From positions 62,001 to 126,000 of the forward strand of contig JAHZGH010000014.1 in the NCBI GenBank assembly GCA_019420905.1: DNA of 64,000 bases, in the 5' to 3' direction. Both the position numbers and the translations under genes were made by a program. This document shows positions 45,796-53,111 of the stretch, in pieces (the first letter of the stretch is position 1; every line of letters begins with the position of its first letter). The notes beneath the pieces were generated by a model. That model was not told where the DNA came from and ran no database searches. It worked only from the letters and a program-made list of their open reading frames with translations. This DNA is from Succinivibrionaceae bacterium. Lineage in GTDB: Bacteria; Pseudomonadota; Gammaproteobacteria; Enterobacterales; Succinivibrionaceae.

Positions 45796-46941
45796 TTAAT
45801 TTTTCGCAATTAAAATTGCATCTTCTCGAATATCATCAAGAATCGGAGCCATGGCAAAAGGCCCGTCCCATGCAATTTCTTGCATTAAAGATGCATCATT
45901 TATATCTTTATCTAAGAAAGATTCTGGCAACAGTACTCCTAAGCTCTTAACATATAATGCATCCTTTAATCTTGCTTCAGGACAAGCCTTACGAGATCTT
46001 CTAATCGCCTGAGCCAATTCAATTAAGCTATGAGCATTTAAACCAAATACTCTATCATTTAAGCATTCTAGAGGATCTTGTTTAGGGAAGGTTAAGGCAT
46101 AAAGCATATGTCCGTCTAACGCTATTGAAGAAATATTGATCTGGCTTACCAAAGTAGTAGCTAATAAGGCATCTGCCCACAGCTTATCAAAAAGCAGAAT
46201 ATATTTATCTGAATCTGTATCAAAAACCTGATAATGATTATGGACTAAGAGAGGACCTAGAACGATAGCGTCTTGATGCTTTAACTCAAAAAAATCATCT
46301 ACCGCTTCACCGCTTTGTAAATACAACTCGACATCCGGTATATAAAAACCTCTCTCACGCAAAAATTGCCTGCAAATAAACCACGGCAGTCCGCCTGGCA
46401 ATTCTTCTGGAGAACTTAAATTCTCAGGCTCATTTTTATCTCTTAATATATTTAAAAATAAAGCTCTATCTGAAAGTTTAGGAATGCTTGAATATGTAGG
46501 TAAAATAACTGACAATTTTTGACAATAAATACCGTCTCTAAGATTTACCTTGGTATTATGATTACGGCTGTTCTTTAAAGCACTGTAAAAGCCTAATGCT
46601 GTTTGTAGAGACTTCCCTGCACGAATAGAGGTAACCTCACAAATTTTAAGCGACGACGGAGATATTAACAAATAATAAGAATCTTCTTTATGCTCATATT
46701 TATAAAGACTCTTTTCTCTGCAAAAACCTTCAGATATCCATCTTTGTCCAAGATCTTCTTTTACAGCTAAAATCAAATAATTTGAATCTTCACTAGCATA
46801 TAATTGCCATACATCTGAACCCTCTAATTTTTCAGAAAAAGAAATTCCAAAAGGCAGTTCTTCTCCTTCTTTAAACCAAGACATAGTCTCATGCTCATCT
46901 GGAATCATAAAACGGGATTCATCAACTACATAATTAGACAT
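45796..46941 (-). CDS. Unrecognised protein with an internal duplication
   Basis: A 381-residue soluble protein that I do not recognise. It has no signal peptide, membrane span or known catalytic motif. Two segments resemble each other: NLRDGIYCQKLSVILP (about 132-147) and RLKDALYVKSLGVLLP (about 320-335). Each is preceded by a helix (SLQTALGFYSALKNSR, SLIELAQAIRRSR) and by a strand pair (WQLYASEDSNYLILAV, YQVFDTDSDKYILLF). This suggests two copies of a domain of about 150 residues. It is monocistronic, between acrB and a flavodoxin gene on the other strand. No function is proposed. Confidence 0.8.
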   Translation of the reverse strand: MSNYVVDESRFMIPDEHETMSWFKEGEELPFGISFSEKLEGSDVWQLYASEDSNYLILAVKEDLGQRWISEGFCREKSLYKYEHKEDSYYLLISPSSLKICEVTSIRAGKSLQTALGFYSALKNSRNHNTKVNLRDGIYCQKLSVILPTYSSIPKLSDRALFLNILRDKNEPENLSSPEELPGGLPWFICRQFLRERGFYIPDVELYLQSGEAVDDFFELKHQDAIVLGPLLVHNHYQVFDTDSDKYILLFDKLWADALLATTLVSQINISSIALDGHMLYALTFPKQDPLECLNDRVFGLNAHSLIELAQAIRRSRKACPEARLKDALYVKSLGVLLPESFLDKDINDASLMQEIAWDGPFAMAPILDDIREDAILIAKN

Positions 46942-47146
46942 AAATTCCTCTCATAGGCATTTTCATAAAAAACTTGTAGTTAAAATTTTTAATAATTTTT
47001 TCTTTTTTTAAAATACCAATTATTCGATATATTAAGAATATTTCATGATAAAGGTTAGCAACAAGCCACAAAAATCAACACTATTAAATATAATTGTGAG
47101 CGGAAGTTGAGAGAATTTACTAAAAATAACTATTAAGGGACCCCAT

Positions 47147-47656
47147 ATGAAAAAAATAGCCCTATTTTATGGAACCTATACAGGAATTACCGGTATTGTT
47201 GCTGAAAAAATAGTTAAAGAATTGGGTGAAGAAAACGTCGATCTTTACAATATCAATAAAGACGGCGAACGTATGAAAGATTATGACTTGTTAATTATCG
47301 GTACTTCTACTTGGAGTATCGGTGAACTTCAAGAAGACTGGGATGCTTTCATGCCTAAGCTTCAGACTATGGATTTCAATGGCAAAACCGTAGCATTATT
47401 TGGTACCGGAGATCAAGTTGGATATCCTGATACCTTCTTAGACGGTATGGGCATGCTCTATGAGACCTTTCAATATCGCGGTGCAAAATTTGTAGGTTTC
47501 TGGCCTACTACAGGATACGACTTTACAAGTCCTCTTCCTCTTCTGGATCATGATCACTTTGTGGGTTTAGCTATTGATGAGGATAATCAGCCTGAATTAA
47601 CAGATGAACGTATCCATGAATGGTGCAATATGATAAGACCTGCATTAGGGCTTTAA
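47147..47656 (+). CDS. Flavodoxin
   Basis: Long-chain flavodoxin of 169 residues, an FMN electron carrier. The phosphate loop GTYTGITG is at 9-16, with the FMN-ring loops STWSIGELQEDWD and GTGDQVGYPDTF. The length with the 20-residue loop insertion fits the FldA/NifF type. The symbol fldA is plausible but not certain. It is monocistronic, with no obvious Fur box upstream. A new promoter follows at 47680. Confidence 0.93.
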   Translation: MKKIALFYGTYTGITGIVAEKIVKELGEENVDLYNINKDGERMKDYDLLIIGTSTWSIGELQEDWDAFMPKLQTMDFNGKTVALFGTGDQVGYPDTFLDGMGMLYETFQYRGAKFVGFWPTTGYDFTSPLPLLDHDHFVGLAIDEDNQPELTDERIHEWCNMIRPALGL

Positions 47657-47679
47657 TTCACATAAGTAAAAAATATGTC

Positions 47680-47707
47680 TTGACATTTACACCCCTTGCA
47701 CTAAAAA
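47680..47707 (+). promoter_or_regulatory. Promoter of the Na+-coupled transporter gene
   Basis: A perfect -35 TTGACA (47680-47685), 16 bases, then TAAAAA (47702-47707). It predicts a leader of about 115 bases before the gene start at 47831. Confidence 0.55.
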
Positions 47708-47714
47708 TGTACGA

Positions 47715-47771
47715 ATGTATTTTTTTAGTGAGATAATTTTTTTATATCTCAAGATATTTAGATGGCTTTAA
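47715..47771 (+). CDS. Possible 18-residue leader peptide
   Basis: ATG ORF encoding MYFFSEIIFLYLKIFRWL; seven of 18 residues are aromatic. It ends 16 bases before a terminator hairpin, in front of an amino-acid-type transporter. It has no Shine-Dalgarno site and would start almost at the predicted transcript end, so translation is uncertain. Phe is also frequent by chance in AT-rich DNA. Confidence 0.25.
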   Translation: MYFFSEIIFLYLKIFRWL

Positions 47772-47818
47772 ATTCTTAAAGCGATCAACAGCTACTCAAA
47801 AAGTAGCTGTATTTTTTT
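47729..47818 (+). promoter_or_regulatory. Attenuator-like leader of the transporter gene
   Basis: Three successive hairpins: TGAGATA/TATCTCA (47729-47751), GCTTTAA/TTAAAGC (47765-47782) and ACAGCTACT/AGTAGCTGT (47788-47810). The last is followed directly by ATTTTTTT, which ends beside the gene's ribosome site. The last hairpin looks like an intrinsic terminator sitting in the 5' leader. Confidence 0.6.
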
Positions 47819-47830
47819 ATGGAGATCCTC

Positions 47831-49207
47831 ATGAGCAAATACTCAAGAGTTGGGTTTGCTACTAAACTTGGCGGTTTATTAGCAGCAGCTGGCTCTGCTA
47901 TTGGTCTTGGAAATATCTGGCGATTCCCTACTGAAGCCGGAGAAAATGGCGGAAGTGCATTTATCCTTGTTTATTTTATTTGCATAGCAATTTTTGGTAT
48001 TCCTCTCTTAATTGCAGAATTTGCAATTGGCAGACATGCAAGAGCAAATGTAGGTAATGCCTACCGAGTTTTAGCACCAAATACCCCCTGGAAAATATTA
48101 GGCCCTTTATCCGTATTCGTTGCTTTCAGTATTTTCTGCTACTATAACGTAGTTGTAGGATGGGTATTTTATTATGTCTGGGATGCTTTAGTTGGCAATT
48201 TCGTTTCAATGGGAGCTAGTGCAGATGCTGCTAAAGCTTTCAGCGATCATTTTTCAAGCTTCATAGCTGATCCTTGGAAGCCTTTAATCTGCCTATATAT
48301 AGTTACAGGTCTATGCCACTTTGTTGTTGTATCAGGTGTTCAAGGCGGTATTGAAAGATCTTCTAAGCTTCTTATTCCTGGCTTATTTGTCATAATGATT
48401 ATGCTAGCGATATTCGCTTACTTTATGCCAGGAGCCTCTGAAGGATATAAATTCGTATTTTCTTTTGATCCTAGTGCTCTTTCAACAGATGTTTTCTTGT
48501 CTGCTTTAGGACAGTGCTTCTATTCTTTGAGTATCGGTATGGGTCTTATTACCTATGCTTCTTATTTTAGACGTGATGTAGATTTAGCTGGTACGGCCTT
48601 TTCTATATCTGTTATGGCATGTCTAGTAGCTGTTTTAGCAGGTATCATCATATTCCCTGCCGTATTCTCTGTTCCAGGAATGACCCCTCAAGCTGGAGCT
48701 GGTTTAGTTTTTGTTGCTCTTCCTAATGTATTTAACTCAGCATTAAGTTCTATTCCTTTCTTAGCCTGGTTAGTACCGTTAATGTTCTACGTAATCTTAT
48801 TTGTAGCAGCATTAACCTCTACTATATTCTTACATGAAGTTTCCACAGCTTTCGTAGCTGAAACATTCGGTACCACACGTCATCGCGCCGCTATCTATGT
48901 TACCATCGGTGCTGCGGCCTTTGGTACAGCATGTTCTTTATCTTTAGGACCATGGGACTTCAAGTTCTTCGGCATGACTCTGTTTGATTTCTTAGATTAT
49001 GTAACTGCTAACTTGATTCTGCCTTTAACTGGTATGGGTGCAGCATTATTTGTTGGCTGGAAATTGACAATTAGGCAGTTATGGACAGAACTTACCTCTT
49101 ACGGCAAGATCCGTTTTAAATGGCTAAAACCATTTTTATTTTCAGTACGCTTCTTAGCACCATTCTTAATCTTATGCGTAATGGCATCTCATTTTGGATT
49201 GTTCTAA
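47831..49207 (+). CDS. Neurotransmitter:sodium symporter family transporter
   Basis: LeuT-fold Na+-coupled transporter of 458 residues with about 11-12 membrane spans. The TM1 region GSAIGLGNIWRFPTEAGENGGSAF is the family signature, followed by GIPLLIAEFAIGRHA. Bacterial members carry amino acids such as tyrosine, tryptophan or leucine; the substrate here cannot be read. The ATG at 47831 has GGAG six bases upstream, whereas the ATG at 47819 lies in the terminator tail. It is a single gene with its own leader and terminator. Confidence 0.92.
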   Translation: MSKYSRVGFATKLGGLLAAAGSAIGLGNIWRFPTEAGENGGSAFILVYFICIAIFGIPLLIAEFAIGRHARANVGNAYRVLAPNTPWKILGPLSVFVAFSIFCYYNVVVGWVFYYVWDALVGNFVSMGASADAAKAFSDHFSSFIADPWKPLICLYIVTGLCHFVVVSGVQGGIERSSKLLIPGLFVIMIMLAIFAYFMPGASEGYKFVFSFDPSALSTDVFLSALGQCFYSLSIGMGLITYASYFRRDVDLAGTAFSISVMACLVAVLAGIIIFPAVFSVPGMTPQAGAGLVFVALPNVFNSALSSIPFLAWLVPLMFYVILFVAALTSTIFLHEVSTAFVAETFGTTRHRAAIYVTIGAAAFGTACSLSLGPWDFKFFGMTLFDFLDYVTANLILPLTGMGAALFVGWKLTIRQLWTELTSYGKIRFKWLKPFLFSVRFLAPFLILCVMASHFGLF

Positions 49208-50002
49208 GTAAAATATAACAACTACAAAAACCGCATTATCAATATTTAAACCTGATAATGCGGTTTTTTGTATATTAATTTATATATAGCTAAAAATTTT
49301 AGTTTTTTTAAACCTATTTCATTAAATGATAAAATTTTTTTAGAACTTATTTTATTTCAAACAATTTCTTTAATACACACTTTTCACAAATTATCAAAAA
49401 GTGATTGCTCTTAAATCAATAAATTTCCTCTGCTTTTTGCTTATTTAATAATATAAATATATCCTTTTTTATTTTCTAATATTCTAAATTAGGTGATTAT
49501 AGTTAAATAAGATGTATTTTTATAAAATAGAAATAAAGATAAAAAGCATGGTACAAAAATTATAAATATTTTATTGAAGAATTTTTTATTTTTATTCAGC
49601 CCCAAAATTTACGTTTTTTTTACTCTTAATAAATAAAACAAAACACAGACAAAGGAGTTAATATACAAACATTAAGGTACATTTTGAAGTAAGGTATGAC
49701 TTAATTTTTAAACAAAATTAAAACTTTTATAATAAAAATATATCTATATATAAATATGTCTGTCAAAATTTTTTCAAAAATTCCCTATTAAAAATTTCTA
49801 CTAAACAAAAACACTTTTCTGTAAATTTTGTACACGTAATCTTGAGCTAGTTTTATATGAACAAAACGAGTTGATAGGAGCAAGATCCAAAATCATGTTA
49901 ATAAGTAAAAATTAATATTAATTCATTAAAATACAAGAATAACTAATGAGATGAGGATTTAAGTATTTTTGAGAATTCAAAAAGTTTTATTTTATAAGAA
50001 GA
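49208..50002. other. Long AT-rich gene-free stretch
   Basis: After the transporter terminator there are about 730 bases with no supported gene. They are very AT-rich, with several runs of T or A. An AAAGGAG at about 49652 has no start codon at a usable distance. No RNA gene, repeat or inverted repeat of note was found. Confidence 0.6.
49227..49267 (+). terminator. Terminator after the Na+-coupled transporter
   Basis: A 15-bp perfect stem (arms at 49227-49241 and 49253-49267, core ACCGCATTATCA) with an 11-base loop and T tail, 20 bases past the stop. Confidence 0.92.
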
Positions 50003-50087
50003 TGGTGCGAAAGGAGGGACTCGAACCCTCACGCCTTGCGGTACTAGCACCTGAAGCTAGCGCGTCTACCAATTTCGCCACTTTCGC
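50003..50087 (-). tRNA. tRNA-Leu (CAG)
   Basis: An 85-base cloverleaf with encoded CCA. The acceptor is GCGAAAG / CTTTCGC. The anticodon stem CTAGC / GCTAG encloses loop TTCAGGT, giving CAG, and there is a class II variable arm and a GGTTCGAGTCC T-loop. It reads CUG. It lies two bases after tRNA-Arg, in one transcript. Confidence 0.96.
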
Positions 50088-50089
50088 AT

Positions 50090-50166
50090 TGGTGATCCCG
50101 ATGAGATTCGAACTCATGACCACCGGCTTCGGAAACCGATACTCTATCCAGCTGAGCTACGGGATC
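50090..50166 (-). tRNA. tRNA-Arg (CCG)
   Basis: A 77-base cloverleaf with encoded CCA. The acceptor is GATCCCG / CGGGATC, the D-arm GCTCAGCTGGATAGAGT, the anticodon loop TTCCGAA (CCG) and the T-loop GTTCGAATC. It reads CGG. In E. coli argX(CCG)-hisR-leuT(CAG)-proM is one operon; this looks like the same operon reduced to its first and third genes. Confidence 0.96.
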
Positions 50167-50205
50167 ATAATTAACAATAATCTCTAAACAGAACCTGTGT
50201 GGCAT

Positions 50206-50233
50206 ATTATATCAAGAAAAATTTCATCCGCAA
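50206..50233 (-). promoter_or_regulatory. tRNA-Arg/tRNA-Leu promoter
   Basis: Minus-strand TTGCGG (50228-50233), a 16-base spacer and a perfect TATAAT (50206-50211). Transcription would begin near 50199, about 33 bases before tRNA-Arg. Confidence 0.75.
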
Positions 50234-50328
50234 CTAAAAATTTGTAGAATATCTAAGAGATACAATTTTATTCTATATTTAATATTTAAAAATAATATTT
50301 TTAAACTCCATAATAAATAAGGTTAATT

Positions 50329-51069
50329 ATGCAATTTAAAGAAAATGAAGCTTTCCGTGGAATTAGGGCTCTTTATGGAAATAATGGCTTTGCACGTCTT
50401 CAAAAAGCTTCTGTTCTAGTTATTGGAGTTGGCGGCATTGGTTCCTGGTGCGCCGAAGCATTATGCAGAAGCGGTATTGGCTCACTAAGTTTAATTGATC
50501 CAGATATAATTGAAATTACTAATTTAAATCGTCAGCTACATACTCTATCTACTACCTGTGGAAAATATAAGGCTGAGGTATTGGGCGAGCGTCTAAAACA
50601 AATAAATCCAAACTTAAATCTAAATATAGATACTAGCCTGCTAACTGTAGACAATATAGATTTAAAATTAGAAAATTGTCCTAATTATATTTGCGAATGT
50701 ATAGATGATTTAAAAGCAAAAGCAGCTATTGTAGATTATCTTTATAAATATAAGAAAACATTTATTGTATCAGGAGGAGCAGGAGGAAGAATTAATCCTC
50801 AAGCTCTAAAAATAGGAGATTTAGCAGAAGCTAACGGTGACGCTCTTATCTCTAAGCTGCGTCAAGAACTGCGCCGCAATTACGCTTATCCTAAAGGTGG
50901 AGAAAAAATGCATATAACCTGTACTTACTCCACAGAAACACCTATTTATGCTCCTAAACAAGAATATATAAATGGTGATCTGCCTGCATTTGGGGCTTCA
51001 ATGGCCGTAACTGCTTGTGCGGGACTTAATTTAGCAGCCTGGATTATAAAAAAAATTGTTTCCTGTTAA
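50329..51069 (+). CDS. tcdA: tRNA threonylcarbamoyladenosine dehydratase
   Basis: TcdA (CsdL) cyclises t6A at position 37 of ANN-decoding tRNAs in an ATP-dependent reaction. It has 246 residues (E. coli 268). The E1-like nucleotide fold VLVIGVGGIGSWCAEALCRSG is at about 29-49, with DLNRQ-type NLNRQLH and CIDDLKAK. E. coli works with CsdA/CsdE, which are not here. It is followed nine bases later by the primase-like gene, so the two are probably cotranscribed. Confidence 0.94.
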   Translation: MQFKENEAFRGIRALYGNNGFARLQKASVLVIGVGGIGSWCAEALCRSGIGSLSLIDPDIIEITNLNRQLHTLSTTCGKYKAEVLGERLKQINPNLNLNIDTSLLTVDNIDLKLENCPNYICECIDDLKAKAAIVDYLYKYKKTFIVSGGAGGRINPQALKIGDLAEANGDALISKLRQELRRNYAYPKGGEKMHITCTYSTETPIYAPKQEYINGDLPAFGASMAVTACAGLNLAAWIIKKIVSC

Positions 51070-51078
51070 GGATATTAC

Positions 51079-52866
51079 ATGTTTGATAATAACTTAGAAC
51101 AAAAAATTACTTTTTTAAAGGGCAAGCTTCCTGATTATTTGCGCGCAAAAGGACTTAATCCTGCCTCTAAGTTTTATTGCATCAATCCTCAGGATCACAG
51201 CAAGCTTCCTTCTATGAGCTATGACCCTAATACTCAAACTGTAAGATGCTTTAACTGCAAAGCTTCCTATAATATTTTTGATCTCATTGGGTTTCAATAT
51301 AATTTAAGCAGCTTCAAAGATCAATTTATAAAAGCTCATGAGCTTTTTTTAGGACCTGTGAATGAATCCGTACTCATAGCTTTAAATAATTATCTGCAAA
51401 AACCGCAATTTGAATTTGCAGACGAATTTGAAGTACAAAATGATCGCTCTTACGAAGAAACAGATCATTCTGCGCCATTTAAAAATCCTTTATTTACCAA
51501 ATTACAAAAGCACGGGAAGATCCCTTCTCCTAGAGACATATCATTTAACAGCTCTATCCCTGAACAAAATATGATATTTAACCGAGATCGCTTCAGTTCT
51601 ACTCCCGTACAAAGGATAAACGGCTTTAATAATCATTCAAGCTTATTCAATAGCTTAAATAAAGAAGATTTTCGTCCAGATTTTTCTGAATATATCAGTC
51701 AATGTGCAATGAATAGCTCTAATACTGATTATTTCAGACAAAGAGGAATATCCGATGAAGTTATAAAACGCTTTAAGCTAGGATTTGACGAACAATGCTT
51801 AGTAGGCATCGATAAGCTTAATAATAAAATTTACTGGAAAGCAGCTATTTTACCTTATGGAACCAAAGGATATAGAATCAGAAATACAGATCCATATGGT
51901 AAAGAACGCTTTCGAGCTAAAGGCTTATGTGAAATATTTAATGCTCAAGCACTAGAAATTGGCGGTAAAATTTTTATTACCGAAGGTGAATTCGATGCTT
52001 TAAGTCTTGAAAGCTTAGGATATAGAGCTATCGCTTTAGGAGGGGTCGGCAATGTTTCAAGGCTGCTTGACCTAATCAGAACAATTAAAGGCGAATATAT
52101 ATTTTATATATGCCTTGATAATGATAAAAGCGGCGGCGAAGCTAGCAGAATGCTTGCTTCGGCTTTCTATCAAATGCAGATCCCTTATAAAGAAGTAAAT
52201 TTGGCTTTTCCTTATAAGGATCCTAACGAAGCTTTATGTCAAGATCCTCAAAATTTTGAAATCCGCCTTAATAATTTAGATCATCTTTTAAACTTAAATT
52301 TACTTGAAGATTTAACTCCTAAAAACAACTCTCTATATATAAATTTACCAGAAGATCTATTATCTCTTAAGCTTAGCGCCAATCTTTATACTTGGTGCGG
52401 GCGCCCTATTACTTTAAGATTACTGCTTGCTAATATTTTAAATAAAAGTCACTCTTCTCTGCTTTATCTATCTGACAGATGGCAATGTCAAAATCTCGAA
52501 ACAAAATATATTCCATTCAAAGAAAATAAAGATCACTTCTTAGAAATAAGCGGCGAAGATATACTAAATGAAATAAAAGATAAGCTTAATGCCTGCGGAA
52601 TTAAAGGATGCTTACCCGATATTATAATAATAGACGCACTTACTTTCGAGCTTAAAGAAACACTACGTCTTGCACGCTATTTAAATATGCTTACAAGCTC
52701 ATTAAAACGGCCGATTATATTATTAGGAAACACCGATGCTTCTTCAAAGGTAGAATCTTTATCCTTGCAGAACCTTGAAATCAGCCTAACAGCTGAAGGC
52801 GATTTCAAATGCACTACTATAAATGCCCAGGGACTTCCTATAAGTTTTATAAAAAAATTCGATTAA
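51079..52866 (+). CDS. Orphan TOPRIM primase-like protein
   Basis: A 595-residue protein built like a phage or plasmid primase-helicase. A zinc ribbon (Cys34, His40, Cys57, Cys60, in LPSMSYDP and RCFNCKASYNIFDLIG) is followed by a long Asn/Ser-rich linker (about 100-210). Next comes a TOPRIM domain with TEGEFDAL (301-308) and LDNDKSGG (346-353). The C-terminal part (about 410-595) resembles a DnaB/RecA ATPase but has no Walker A: TWCGRPITLRLLLANIL sits where a P-loop would be. It is not DnaG. Mobile-element origin is inferred, but no integrase or phage gene is adjacent. Confidence 0.7.
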   Translation: MFDNNLEQKITFLKGKLPDYLRAKGLNPASKFYCINPQDHSKLPSMSYDPNTQTVRCFNCKASYNIFDLIGFQYNLSSFKDQFIKAHELFLGPVNESVLIALNNYLQKPQFEFADEFEVQNDRSYEETDHSAPFKNPLFTKLQKHGKIPSPRDISFNSSIPEQNMIFNRDRFSSTPVQRINGFNNHSSLFNSLNKEDFRPDFSEYISQCAMNSSNTDYFRQRGISDEVIKRFKLGFDEQCLVGIDKLNNKIYWKAAILPYGTKGYRIRNTDPYGKERFRAKGLCEIFNAQALEIGGKIFITEGEFDALSLESLGYRAIALGGVGNVSRLLDLIRTIKGEYIFYICLDNDKSGGEASRMLASAFYQMQIPYKEVNLAFPYKDPNEALCQDPQNFEIRLNNLDHLLNLNLLEDLTPKNNSLYINLPEDLLSLKLSANLYTWCGRPITLRLLLANILNKSHSSLLYLSDRWQCQNLETKYIPFKENKDHFLEISGEDILNEIKDKLNACGIKGCLPDIIIIDALTFELKETLRLARYLNMLTSSLKRPIILLGNTDASSKVESLSLQNLEISLTAEGDFKCTTINAQGLPISFIKKFD

Positions 52867-52886
52867 ATATAATAAATTGATATCTA

Positions 52887-52917
52887 GGAGCCATAATCTT
52901 TATATAGCTCCGTTTTT
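52887..52917 (+). terminator. Terminator after the primase-like gene
   Basis: GGAGC / GCTCC stem with a 15-base loop followed by GTTTTT, 20 bases past the stop. Confidence 0.6.
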
Positions 52918-52951
52918 ATCCCCAAATATAAGGCTATTTAAACTTAGCTTA

Positions 52952-52967
52952 AACTTAAGCTTAAGTT
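52952..52967. repeat. 16-bp perfect palindrome upstream of rep
   Basis: AACTTAAGCTTAAGTT, preceded by a partial copy (AACTTAGCTT at 52941-52950). It lies about 95 bases before the rep leader ORF. It could be an operator; nothing identifies a protein. Confidence 0.6.
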
Positions 52968-53060
52968 AATGTATAACAATTAGTATTATTTAAATCTGAT
53001 TTCAATACTATCAGATAATCTCTATTTAAAATATAACCTAAAAATTTATAAAGGAGAGTG

Positions 53061-53111
53061 GTGTTTCTGCTTTTGACTAAAAAGTCATTGGCATTTTACG
53101 CCCAAATTTGA
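53061..53111 (+). CDS. Sixteen-residue leader ORF coupled to rep
   Basis: A GTG start (53061, or an in-frame GTG at 53058) with AAGGAG just upstream encodes MFLLLTKKSLAFYAQI. It ends in TGA at 53109-53111, which shares its A with the rep ATG. The rep ATG lacks a ribosome site, so rep translation probably depends on this ORF. Confidence 0.5.
   Translation: MFLLLTKKSLAFYAQI

Noticed and set aside
49969..50187. Open reading frame across the two tRNA genes (contains EGLEPSRL and PMRFELMTTG)
   Set aside because: This is the familiar spurious translation of the antisense strand of tRNA-Leu and tRNA-Arg.
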